DNA from: Bacteroidales bacterium
GTDB lineage: Bacteria; Bacteroidota; Bacteroidia; Bacteroidales; SM23-62
DNA: 20,612 bases
Assembly (NCBI GenBank): GCA_016783865.1
Contig: JADHVS010000059.1
Location: forward strand, 1-20,612
Direction: 5' to 3'
Shown here: positions 5,899-13,531 of the stretch, piece after piece
Layout of the letters: each line of letters begins with the position of its first letter
Numbering within the stretch: the stretch's first letter is position 1
The notes under the pieces: model-generated
Told to the model about the DNA's origin: nothing
What the model saw: the letters and a program-made list of their open reading frames with translations, nothing else
The model's database searches: none
Program-made: the position numbers and the translations under genes

Positions 5899-7281
5899 GT
5901 GACAGTGATCCCTGATTCAACATATCGAAACAGCCCATTGGTGCTATTCCTGCTACTGGGAATGATCCCGGGTGTGGCATCCGGACAGGATTCATCCGGT
6001 TTCAAATGTACGTTTGACGGATCCCTGCGGTATCGTTTCGAAAAGTGGGATAATATGAATACCCTGTATTACGGAAAGAACCCTGCAATTGGAAATCCTG
6101 ACGATTTCATTCTTCTGCAAAGAATTATTGCCGGTTCGACGATCCGGTTTAATGAGAAACTAAATTTTTCCCTGCATATACAGGATTCCAGGGCTTTCGG
6201 CTGGTCACTCAGCCATTGGAAGGAACCCGATGCATTTAAAAAGCATCCACAGGAAAACATGGATCCTTATTACATTATGAACCCACAGGAAGAGTTTTTT
6301 GAACTCTATGATGCCTGTTTAAGTATTGAGAACATTTTCAACCTGCTTACTATAAAAGCAGGAAGACAAAAATTAGCTTTCGGGGATTACAGGATCTTCG
6401 GACCGGGAAGCTGGGGAAATACAGGCAGATGGACATGGGATGCAGTACTTGTAACATTGGACAAACCATTATACTCATTAAGCGCCTGGTATGGGGGTAC
6501 CAAAATCCATGATCCGGTGAAAACATATCTTCCATTTACACACACCGAGTATAACGGGGGAGGAGTGCAATTTAATCTGGTGACAGAAAAATATCCAGGC
6601 ATAGAGCTATATGCTGCACATAAGCATCAGGGAAGCGAAGCCTATATCAGGGAAAAGAAAATCAACAGGAACTGGATCGGATTTCGTCTTTTTCAACCTG
6701 AAAGATCTAACCTGCAGTATGAAACATCATTTACTTATCAATCTGGTGAAGAAGAAAATGTCCGGCTGAATGCATCCGGTCTCTTCCTTAAGGTGGGGTA
6801 CAGGGCCAACCAGATTTCATGGAAGCCTACCCTGAGTCTGAGGTATTCCCGGGCCACAGGTAATAATACCGTAACCTTGGATAACGAACTTTTCGATCCG
6901 GTATACGGTGCCGCAGACCGTTATTACGGCTGGATGAACCTGGTCCGTTGGAGCAACCTTGACGACAGAGAGATAATGCTTGAGGTCTATCCGGTAAAAA
7001 GTATGAGGATTGAGATGAAATATAATCAGTTCAGGATACCAGAACCTCAAGACATGGTTATGATGGGCGATATCATGCTACCCGGCGGTGAGACTTATCT
7101 TGGCGATGAATGGGACCTGTTTGCAACCTATGATTTGAATGAGAGATGGCAGTTTACATCCGTACTGGGTTATTTTTTTATGAAGCACGGAATAAAGGCA
7201 AACCAGGATGATCCCGGGAATGCTTTCCTGGTCTCCTTCCAGGTGCTTTATACGTTCGAATTTGGTAAATCTCAACAATAA
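5899..7281 (+). CDS. outer-membrane beta-barrel, alginate-export family porin
   Basis: 460 aa, GTG start at 5899 directly after the previous stop (the overlapping ATG at 5897 is followed at once by TGA; an in-frame GTG at 5905 is an alternative). A signal peptide ends near GVASGQ. The GRQKLAFGDYRIFGPGSW..NTGR block at about residues 155-178 is the signature of the Alginate_exp barrel family, and alternating amphipathic strands run to the C-terminus, which ends LYTFEFGKSQQ. The family includes AlgE-type channels, but many members near respiratory genes have unknown cargo. It is next to an octaheme cytochrome (12-bp gap), so passage of a small anion or a role in an envelope redox complex is plausible; the natural substrate is unknown. 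Confidence 0.8.
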   Translation: MTVIPDSTYRNSPLVLFLLLGMIPGVASGQDSSGFKCTFDGSLRYRFEKWDNMNTLYYGKNPAIGNPDDFILLQRIIAGSTIRFNEKLNFSLHIQDSRAFGWSLSHWKEPDAFKKHPQENMDPYYIMNPQEEFFELYDACLSIENIFNLLTIKAGRQKLAFGDYRIFGPGSWGNTGRWTWDAVLVTLDKPLYSLSAWYGGTKIHDPVKTYLPFTHTEYNGGGVQFNLVTEKYPGIELYAAHKHQGSEAYIREKKINRNWIGFRLFQPERSNLQYETSFTYQSGEEENVRLNASGLFLKVGYRANQISWKPTLSLRYSRATGNNTVTLDNELFDPVYGAADRYYGWMNLVRWSNLDDREIMLEVYPVKSMRIEMKYNQFRIPEPQDMVMMGDIMLPGGETYLGDEWDLFATYDLNERWQFTSVLGYFFMKHGIKANQDDPGNAFLVSFQVLYTFEFGKSQQ

Positions 7282-7293
7282 AATAATATCATT

Positions 7294-9756
7294 ATGAAAT
7301 TCAGAGCCCTTTTTCCAATGGCTGTAATGATCCTGGTCCTGGTAACAGTGATCGTAATCGTTTCAGTGAAAACTGAATCGGAAAATTCACCATTCCAGGT
7401 ATCGGAGAGTGAAGCGATTTCAGTGCTGGGTGTTTGCCCCCCCTTTTATTTGCTAACCCAGGAGGGGGACACCATTAATCCTCTTTCAGGTGCAAATATT
7501 GACAAGCCCTATTCTCCAAAGCAGACATGCGGGAAATGTCATGATTATGAGAAGATCACCGAAGGATTTCATTTTCAGCAGGGCAAGGATGAAGCCCCGT
7601 TAGACATTCTCGTTGAAAGGATGCAGTGGATATCCTCCCCGGGCAATTACGGGGGACCCTGGTGCTCTCCTGCCCCGCTTTACAGATATCTGTCAGAAAA
7701 AAACAATTATGAGGAGGCCATGATCGACATGACCTCTTTCGAATTTGTAGTTTCCTGCGGCGTCTGCCACCCCGGAGGAGGATCGATCGAATACGACAGA
7801 AACGGACTGAGATATGACAGCGTGATGAATGATCCAGTGAACCATTTCGTCTCAGGCGGAACGAATAATCTTGACGGAGATTATTTTAAGGCTAAATGGG
7901 GCGAATCAGGAGTGATTGAAGCCGATTGCTATATATGTCATTTGCCCGGTTACGACAACAAGGAGAGGGTCCGGAATATTCAGAACATGAATTTTAAATG
8001 GGCTGCCACAGCTGCATCTGGACTCGCTGTAGTAAACGGATCAATTGCTTCGAATGATCCCGTGTCACTTACCTACAATAAATCATTGTTCAATCCGAAC
8101 GGAATGGTTGAACCAAATATTGTCAGGGAACCACGGAATGAGGCTTGTCTGTTTTGCCATGCCAAACCGGGGTGGAAGAAAAGAGGGGCTAATTTCCATT
8201 CGAGGACCGATGTTCATCTACAGGCAGGTTTGAAATGTGTGGACTGTCATCCTGCAGGTAAATCAGCCACACATGATCTGATCAGCGGAAAAGAGGTTCA
8301 CCAGTTCGGCAAGGGAGATGACCCGGGGGGACATGTGCGGGATGACCTGGACAATACCATGAGAACGTGTACCGATTGCCACGACAACGGGTATCTGGGT
8401 GCACCGCTGGCAAAACACAAATGGCTGCCTCCGCTGCATCTTGATAAGATTGCCTGCCAGACTTGTCATATTCCTGAAAGAACAGTGAAGTCAGCTCATT
8501 TTGTGGCCAGCGATATATTTAATCCTGGGGCGAAGATTCCAACAAAGGGGAAGCATTTATGGACCTTTTACGATCCCGCAATGAATTACTGGAACCATTA
8601 CGGAGACCTGGAAATGATGGGATACGATGACAAACCCACCTACACGTTCAGTCCCGAACTGGTAAAATACAAGGGTGTGATCTATCCGGCTAACAGGGTG
8701 CATACCGCATGGCCCGCCATTCAGACAGAAGGAAAGTCAGGGTTGATGCAGCCAAAAATGGGAGATATTTATAAAATGTGGGCTGATCATCGGCAGGATC
8801 CGGAAAAATACCACGGACTCTCTGCGATCAGGGATAATAATGCAGATGAAGTCATTGAAATCAATACTCCGGAAGAAATAGATGCATTGATCCGGGCTGT
8901 CAGCATGAAGCTTAAGGAAATCAATTACCCCATGGAAAACAAAATGGTGGTCTGGGTGATGAACAACAGGATTTATAGTTCAGGTACTGAATACACCGAG
9001 TTATCCAAGGATTCATGGGAAGCATCTCCCTATGGAAATGTGCATACCTATAACCATGATATTTTCCCGGCCAATAGCGCCCTGGGTGCAAACGGCTGTA
9101 CAGAATGCCATAGCTATCAATCGGGATTCTTTACCTCCCCGGTTTTGAAAACTCCCTTTGACGAAGAGGGAAAGCCGGTCACTCAACCCCAGTTTACCAC
9201 TTTGGGATTCTCTGCTGTCCAGGTCCATACCGGCATTCTCAGGGAGACGTTCCTCAAACCAATCATTTATGTGATGGTTATATTGCTTGTTGTGCTGTTA
9301 TTGGTTTCAGGGTTACGACGAATTTTAAAGGATCAGCTTTCCGTGAAATGGCTGAATGGGGCAGGCCTCGTGGTTGTTTTAGGTGCCCTTGTGGTATTTG
9401 GACGCATCCTGATCGACAACAACCTGTCCCGATATATGCTTCCGTCCAGGTTACAACTTGACGCCAACCATTTTATCATTGGTTTGCTTATCATCCTTGC
9501 AGGAGCTGTTTTGTTATTCTTCAGGTTACAATCCGAAGGAATAACCTTTAGCAATAATCCTGTAATAAAAAGAACTATACATAGATATATGATTGCCGTA
9601 CTGATCATTACATGCATCGCCGGTTTAGGAATGCTGGTGATCAGTCATTGGGTAGTATACTCTTTGTTCGATCTGGGACTTGTCCTGACTTTGACAGGAA
9701 GTATCCTGATGCTCTTTGAGACAGCTTTCCCAAAACAAATCATTGAAAACAAATAA
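7294..9756 (+). CDS. octaheme c-type cytochrome with C-terminal membrane domain
   Basis: 820 aa. An N-terminal hydrophobic segment (about 7-27) is a signal or anchor. Eight CxxCH heme-binding motifs follow, with first cysteines at 79, 155, 212, 285, 315, 359, 388 and 602 (CGKCH, CGVCH, CYICH, CLFCH, CVDCH, CTDCH, CQTCH, CTECH). From about residue 650 to the end there are about five transmembrane segments. The heme part would lie in the periplasm and the tail in the inner membrane, possibly taking electrons from quinol. Many extra His residues could be distal ligands. I cannot assign it to a named reductase; it is loosely like octaheme tetrathionate or hydroxylamine-type multiheme proteins by heme number only. 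Confidence 0.85.
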   Translation: MKFRALFPMAVMILVLVTVIVIVSVKTESENSPFQVSESEAISVLGVCPPFYLLTQEGDTINPLSGANIDKPYSPKQTCGKCHDYEKITEGFHFQQGKDEAPLDILVERMQWISSPGNYGGPWCSPAPLYRYLSEKNNYEEAMIDMTSFEFVVSCGVCHPGGGSIEYDRNGLRYDSVMNDPVNHFVSGGTNNLDGDYFKAKWGESGVIEADCYICHLPGYDNKERVRNIQNMNFKWAATAASGLAVVNGSIASNDPVSLTYNKSLFNPNGMVEPNIVREPRNEACLFCHAKPGWKKRGANFHSRTDVHLQAGLKCVDCHPAGKSATHDLISGKEVHQFGKGDDPGGHVRDDLDNTMRTCTDCHDNGYLGAPLAKHKWLPPLHLDKIACQTCHIPERTVKSAHFVASDIFNPGAKIPTKGKHLWTFYDPAMNYWNHYGDLEMMGYDDKPTYTFSPELVKYKGVIYPANRVHTAWPAIQTEGKSGLMQPKMGDIYKMWADHRQDPEKYHGLSAIRDNNADEVIEINTPEEIDALIRAVSMKLKEINYPMENKMVVWVMNNRIYSSGTEYTELSKDSWEASPYGNVHTYNHDIFPANSALGANGCTECHSYQSGFFTSPVLKTPFDEEGKPVTQPQFTTLGFSAVQVHTGILRETFLKPIIYVMVILLVVLLLVSGLRRILKDQLSVKWLNGAGLVVVLGALVVFGRILIDNNLSRYMLPSRLQLDANHFIIGLLIILAGAVLLFFRLQSEGITFSNNPVIKRTIHRYMIAVLIITCIAGLGMLVISHWVVYSLFDLGLVLTLTGSILMLFETAFPKQIIENK

Positions 9757-9777
9757 TCACCAAAAAAAACAGATACC

Positions 9778-10548
9778 ATGAAAACAACATTAGGATTTAT
9801 CGGTGGAGGAAGAATAACCAAAATCATTCTCCAGGCATTTCAAAACAAATCCCTTGAATTTGAAACCATTCTTGTCTACGAACCCAACAAGGACGTGGCT
9901 TCTGAATTAAAAGAACAATTTCCGGATATAACAATCACGGATTCGCAAACGGAACCTGCACAACAGAAAATCGTATTCCTTGCGGTTCATCCCTCTGTTA
10001 TGATGGAAACGCTGAATAACATTAAGGAAACAGTGAAAACAGAGTCAATGGTTGTTTCCCTTGCTCCTAAAATTAATATGGAGAAAATTGCCGGATTACT
10101 TAATACGCAGCGTATTGTCCGGATGATCCCTAATGCAACTTCATACATTAACAAAGGCTACAATCCAGTTTGCTTTTATAACAGTTTTTCCCCGGAGGAT
10201 AAAGATGACTTGATGGGCTTGCTCAAAAAACTGGGTAAAACCATGGAGGTAGAAGAATCAATGCTTGAGGGATATGCCATTGTCTCGGCCATGCTGCCTA
10301 CCTACTTCTGGTTCCAGTGGAAAAAGATGGAGGAGCTTGCGTTACAGATGGGATTCAGGGAAGAAGAGGCAAAAAAGGTGATTCGTAAAACCCTGGAAAG
10401 ATCTCTGAAGTTGTATTTTAATTCCGAACTTACGCCGGATGAGGTAATCGACCTGATCCCGGTCAAGCCGATCGGCGAACATGAGGCAGAGATCGAACAG
10501 ATCCTGGAAACTAAATTGTTGGGGTTATACGAAAAAATCAAACCATGA
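9778..10548 (+). CDS. pyrroline-5-carboxylate reductase-like NAD(P)-binding oxidoreductase
   Basis: 256 aa, cytoplasmic. The N-terminus GFIGGGRI (6-13) is a Rossmann nucleotide-binding loop. IVFLAVHPSVM and RIVRMIPNATSYINKG match the pyrroline-5-carboxylate reductase / F420-dependent oxidoreductase superfamily, where RMxPN precedes the substrate region. The C-terminal half is helical and quite divergent from housekeeping ProC, without a clear dimerisation-domain match. It closes the long cluster and is 21 bp after the cytochrome gene. A proline role seems unlikely here; it may reduce another imine or carbonyl, or be a redox enzyme for the same pathway (inference). Confidence 0.7.
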   Translation: MKTTLGFIGGGRITKIILQAFQNKSLEFETILVYEPNKDVASELKEQFPDITITDSQTEPAQQKIVFLAVHPSVMMETLNNIKETVKTESMVVSLAPKINMEKIAGLLNTQRIVRMIPNATSYINKGYNPVCFYNSFSPEDKDDLMGLLKKLGKTMEVEESMLEGYAIVSAMLPTYFWFQWKKMEELALQMGFREEEAKKVIRKTLERSLKLYFNSELTPDEVIDLIPVKPIGEHEAEIEQILETKLLGLYEKIKP

Positions 10549-10652
10549 TGCTCACTCTGTTCTTTGGCTTTCTTTTCGGTACATTCTTGCAGCATGCAAA
10601 CCTGAATAAATACAACACCACAAAGGTAAATCGCCTTTGCGCATTAATGTGA
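10545..10652 (+). pseudogene. truncated YeeE/YedE-like membrane protein remnant
   Basis: A 35-codon frame begins ATGATG, overlapping the stop of the previous gene as a coupled gene would. The peptide MMLTLFFGFLFGTFLQHANL then NKYNT resembles the first membrane helix of YeeE/YedE (sulfur-compound transport) proteins, where a glycine-rich helix is followed by an ISG-type loop. After about residue 25 the resemblance stops and a TGA follows at 10650. The rest of the gene appears lost. The assignment rests on a short segment and memory of the family, so it is moderate. Confidence 0.45.
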
Positions 10653-10698
10653 CGAGCATTCAAGCCTGATCCTCTGTAGCTGCGCAAAAGCTAAGGCG
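10632..10698. repeat. imperfect inverted repeat at the truncation point
   Basis: CGCCTTTGCGCA (10632-10643) faces TGCGCAAAAGCTAAGGCG (10681-10698), which contains its reverse complement with a short insertion. A direct repeat CGAGCAT occurs at 10653 and 10697. This could be a leftover end of a mobile element or a hairpin terminator-like structure. Between here and the palindromes at 10809 I see no gene. Confidence 0.35.
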
Positions 10699-10808
10699 AG
10701 CATATTTAATAAATTAGAAGTGTATTACACATTTCCGATCCCGCGGAACCGGGGAAGGTATTAAATCTACTGGTATACATGGGATGAAAGGTCTGAATTG
10801 ATATATGA

Positions 10809-10876
10809 ACATTATATATTTCAGAAAAATATAATGTATATATACGTCATTTAAAAATATGTCGTATATTTACGTC
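10809..10876 (+). promoter_or_regulatory. multi-palindrome promoter/operator of the arsR-arsC operon
   Basis: An AT-rich block just before arsR. ACATTATAT (10809-10817) and ATATAATGT (10829-10837) are a perfect 9-bp inverted pair. ACGTCATTT (10844-10852) and ATATGTCGT (10857-10865) are an imperfect pair matching at 7 of 9. GTCGTATATTTACGTC (10861-10876) has the same CG-N8-CG geometry as the operators of region 1, with a spacer (TATATTTA) close to the -7 consensus. The arsR ATG is 13 bp downstream. Autoregulation is likely; which dyad is the true operator is open. Confidence 0.5.
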
Positions 10877-10889
10877 CAAATATAATAGA

Positions 10890-11222
10890 ATGGTACAGGC
10901 AAAGACGCAATTGTTCGATAAAGAACTGAATCATGCAGCACGTTTATTCAGAGCGCTCTCCCATCCGGCAAGGCTTAGGATTCTTAAGTTCCTGGCTGAA
11001 ACCAATACCAGTATAACGGGAGATATTTCCGATGAACTGCCGCTTGGAAGAACCACGGTGAACCAGCACCTGGCTGAGCTGAAAGATGCAGATCTCATCA
11101 CCGGCCATATTGAAGGAGTGAAGACCAGGTATTGCCTGAATACAGAAAAAATAGTGGATATGAAAAGTACGCTGGAAGAATTTATTGCTTCCCTCGATTT
11201 GAATGAATATCAATGTAAATAA
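10890..11222 (+). CDS. arsR: ArsR-family repressor (third) of the arsC-arsM-acr3 operon
   Basis: A 110-aa winged-helix regulator with LFRALSHPARLRILKFLAE and the recognition helix around LGRTTVNQHLAELKDADLI. It lacks the Cys pair of the first ArsR. Its Cys residues are in RYCLN and at the penultimate position (YQCK), so any As(III) site must be C-terminal or intersubunit. It stands 1 bp before arsC and behind a palindromic promoter, and presumably represses its own operon until As(III) appears. Confidence 0.9.
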   Translation: MVQAKTQLFDKELNHAARLFRALSHPARLRILKFLAETNTSITGDISDELPLGRTTVNQHLAELKDADLITGHIEGVKTRYCLNTEKIVDMKSTLEEFIASLDLNEYQCK

Positions 11223-11223
11223 T

Positions 11224-11649
11224 ATGAAAATACTTATCCTTTGTACCGGTAACAGTTGCCGTAGCCAGATGGCCCATGGGTTTTTACAATCTTTCGACAG
11301 TCGCCTGCAGGTGGCCAGTGCCGGTACTGAAGCCTCGGGAAAACTGAATCCGAAAGCGGTGGAAGTGATGAAAGAAATCGGGATCGATATCAGCCATCAT
11401 ACCTCAGACCAGGTCGAGATGTTCCTGGACGACGAATGGGATTATGTGATCACGGTCTGCGGTGGTGCAAACGAAACCTGCCCGGCATTTCTGGGCAAAG
11501 TCACACACCGGCTGCATATCGGTTTTGATGATCCTTCTCATGCCACAGGAACGCCGGAATTCATCCAGGGTGAAGATTACCGGGTACGCGACGAAATCAG
11601 GGAAGCCTTTCAAAAACTTTATAAAGAACAGTTAAAACCTGCATTATGA
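11224..11649 (+). CDS. arsC: thioredoxin-coupled arsenate reductase (LMW-PTP type ArsC)
   Basis: 141 aa. The N-terminal MKILILCTGNSCRSQMAHG contains the CX5R phosphate loop (Cys7 to Arg13). A second pair, Cys79 and Cys86 in TVCGGANETCPAF, is spaced seven residues apart, as in pI258-type ArsC (Cys10/Cys82/Cys89 there). These residues support arsenate reduction to arsenite with thioredoxin as electron donor, rather than ordinary tyrosine phosphatase activity. I chose the ATG at 11224, just after the arsR stop; a longer frame from 11203 would overlap arsR by 20 bp. The product arsenite is then exported by Acr3. Confidence 0.92.
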   Translation: MKILILCTGNSCRSQMAHGFLQSFDSRLQVASAGTEASGKLNPKAVEVMKEIGIDISHHTSDQVEMFLDDEWDYVITVCGGANETCPAFLGKVTHRLHIGFDDPSHATGTPEFIQGEDYRVRDEIREAFQKLYKEQLKPAL

Positions 11650-12175
11650 ATCCCGAAGAATTAAAACTGGTCGTCCGGGAAAAATATGGAGAAATAGCCT
11701 CCCAAGGCAAAAACCAGAACCAGTCATCCTGCTGTGGAAGTACCGGATGCTGTGATGATATGGATTATTCGATCTTCAGTGATGATTATACACAGCTTGA
11801 AGGATACAATGCTGATGCGGACCTGGGATTGGGATGTGGAATTCCCACTCAATACGCTGCTATCAAAAAAGGGGACCATGTACTGGATCTCGGATCAGGC
11901 GCCGGGAATGACTGTTTCGTAGCAAGAACACTTATAGGAGAAACAAGCACGGTCACAGGCATTGATTTCACCGATGAAATGCTGAAAACAGCAAAGGAAA
12001 ATCTGAAAAAGACCGGATTCAAAAACAGGGATTTCATCATCTGGAGGTTAAGAAAGAGAAGGAAATCGTTATTCCGAATTCGATACTAATGAACTATATC
12101 TCCCTGGATGAACTCAGAACTTTCAAAAAGAACAGGATCAGGATATACAGTATAACAGTTAATGCAGTTAAATAA
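11646..12175 (+). pseudogene. arsM: arsM, arsenite S-adenosylmethionine methyltransferase, internally deleted
   Basis: The start overlaps the arsC stop (ATGA at 11646-11649). The first part to about 12040 is typical ArsM: QSSCCGSTGCC, LGLGCGIPTQYA (conserved Cys) and the SAM-binding loop VLDLGSGAGND. After FKNRDFI the frame turns to basic nonsense and stops at 12089. In another frame, shifted by 2, 12044-12175 reads EVKKEKEIVIPNS...NYISLDEL...IYSITVNAVK and stop, the normal ArsM C-terminus. About 131 and 43 codons remain of the usual 260-280; the lost middle carries the later catalytic cysteines. Arsenic methylation from this copy is therefore unlikely. An assembly error is the alternative. 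Confidence 0.85.
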
Positions 12176-12196
12176 TCCTTTCAATGGTAATTTAGT

Positions 12197-13228
12197 ATGA
12201 AAAAGCAACGAAAGTATATCGGATTCTTTGAAAAATATCTAACACTCTGGGTGGCACTTTGCATCGTAGCAGGGATTGCTATCGGACATTTTGCCGGAAA
12301 CAGCATCGAGATATTGAGCAACGTTGAACTATTCAGAGTAAATATCCCAGTAGCGGTGCTGATCTGGCTGATGATCTACCCGATGATGCTCCAGGTTGAT
12401 TTTTCCAGTATTAAGAATGTAAGAAAACGACCAAAAGGACTGATCCTGACCCTGGTGGTCAACTGGCTGATCAAACCTTTTACCATGGCCTTTTTTGCAT
12501 GGATCTTTTTTACAAAACTTTATGCAGCTTTCATATCTCCGGAGCAGGCAGGAGAGTATATAGCAGGAGCAATCCTCCTCGGCGCGGCACCATGTACCGC
12601 TATGGTTTTCGTATGGAGTTACCTGTCTGACGGGGATCCGAATTACACACTGGTTCAGGTATCCGTTAATGACTTGATTATCCTGGTGGCATTTGTTCCC
12701 ATAGTGGGGTTATTGCTTGGGATTACCAATATTAATATCCCCTATGATACCCTTATAGCCAGTGTTATTATATTCGTGGTGATTCCCCTATTTGCGGGGT
12801 ATTTGACCCATAAGATTCTGATCCGGAAAAGAGGGGAAAAGTGGTTCAAAACCGTTTTCCTGCCAAAATTCCGTCCAGTTTCAATCATTGCCCTGCTTAC
12901 CACACTGATACTATTGTTTGCCTTCCAGGGTAACACTATCCTGGATAAACCGGTGATCATACTGCTTGTAGCCGTTCCTCTGATTATCCAGACCTATTTC
13001 ATTTTTTTTATTGCCTGGTTTGGTGGTAGGTTCTTAAAACTGCCCCATGCCATTTGTGCCCCTGCCTCTATGATCGGTGCAAGCAATTTCTTCGAGTTGG
13101 CTGTTGCCGTGGCCATTGCTCTTTTTGGATTACAGTCACCGGCAGCAATGGTTACAGTGGTAGGTGTCCTTGTAGAGGTCCCGGTAATGTTATCATTGGT
13201 ACGACTGGCAAACAAGTGGAAATATTAA
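12197..13228 (+). CDS. acr3: Acr3-family arsenite efflux permease
   Basis: 343 aa with about ten membrane segments. [20 protein letters not shown] holds the conserved transport cysteine (Cys133), and [11 protein letters not shown] and [12 protein letters not shown] are hallmark loops of the Acr3 (BART superfamily) arsenite exporters. It moves As(III), made by ArsC, out of the cell using the proton gradient. It starts 21 bp after the remaining arsM end and closes the operon. Length and motifs are complete, so it is expected to work. Confidence 0.93.
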   Translation: MKKQRKYIGFFEKYLTLWVALCIVAGIAIGHFAGNSIEILSNVELFRVNIPVAVLIWLMIYPMMLQVDFSSIKNVRKRPKGLILTLVVNWLIKPFTMAFFAWIFFTKLYAAFISPEQAGEYIAGAILLGAAPCTAMVFVWSYLSDGDPNYTLVQVSVNDLIILVAFVPIVGLLLGITNINIPYDTLIASVIIFVVIPLFAGYLTHKILIRKRGEKWFKTVFLPKFRPVSIIALLTTLILLFAFQGNTILDKPVIILLVAVPLIIQTYFIFFIAWFGGRFLKLPHAICAPASMIGASNFFELAVAVAIALFGLQSPAAMVTVVGVLVEVPVMLSLVRLANKWKY

Positions 13229-13332
13229 GTTTTCTTTTCCCTGACTTTATACCCAAATCGAATCCTGGTCCTGTGACCTCTCTCAGGAACAGGTATGTTT
13301 TTTCGAATGCAGATCTTGCGTAATCCAACGTC

Positions 13333-13349
13333 AGAGATATTATATCTCT
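13333..13349. repeat. perfect 17-bp AT-rich palindrome after acr3
   Basis: AGAGATAT and ATATCTCT surround a single T. It could form a small hairpin about 105 bp after acr3 and might act as a weak terminator or a binding site. The 13229-13458 gap otherwise holds no recognisable gene. Confidence 0.35.
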
Positions 13350-13458
13350 TTACAATTGTTCTCATTGGTTCCGATCATATTAATTCGTATAGTTCTTGCC
13401 GGGTCAAGATTTGTTTTTCCATAGCCTGCTAATTTTTAAAATTTTATATTAAATATTT

Positions 13459-13511
13459 CTTGTATTTTGCAATTATGTTCAATATATTTGCTTGTTCACG
13501 TTACGTGAACA
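13459..13511 (+). promoter_or_regulatory. promoter and perfect palindromic operator of the AbiE-like pair
   Basis: A -33-like CTTG (13459-13462) and an exact -7 box TATATTTG (13483-13490) are 20 bp apart. Directly downstream, TGTTCACGT and ACGTGAACA form a perfect 9-bp inverted repeat around one T (13493-13511), covering the expected start site. The first gene begins at 13532. AbiEi antitoxins are known to repress their own promoter by binding inverted repeats, so this is the likely autoregulatory operator (inference). Confidence 0.7.
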
Positions 13512-13531
13512 TTTATAATAATTGAACAGAG

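Noticed and set aside
13229..13330. Minus-strand peptide PVPERGHRTRIRFGYKVREK resembling a ribosomal-protein fragment
   Set aside because: The match is short, has no start, and has no ribosomal-gene context; probably chance.
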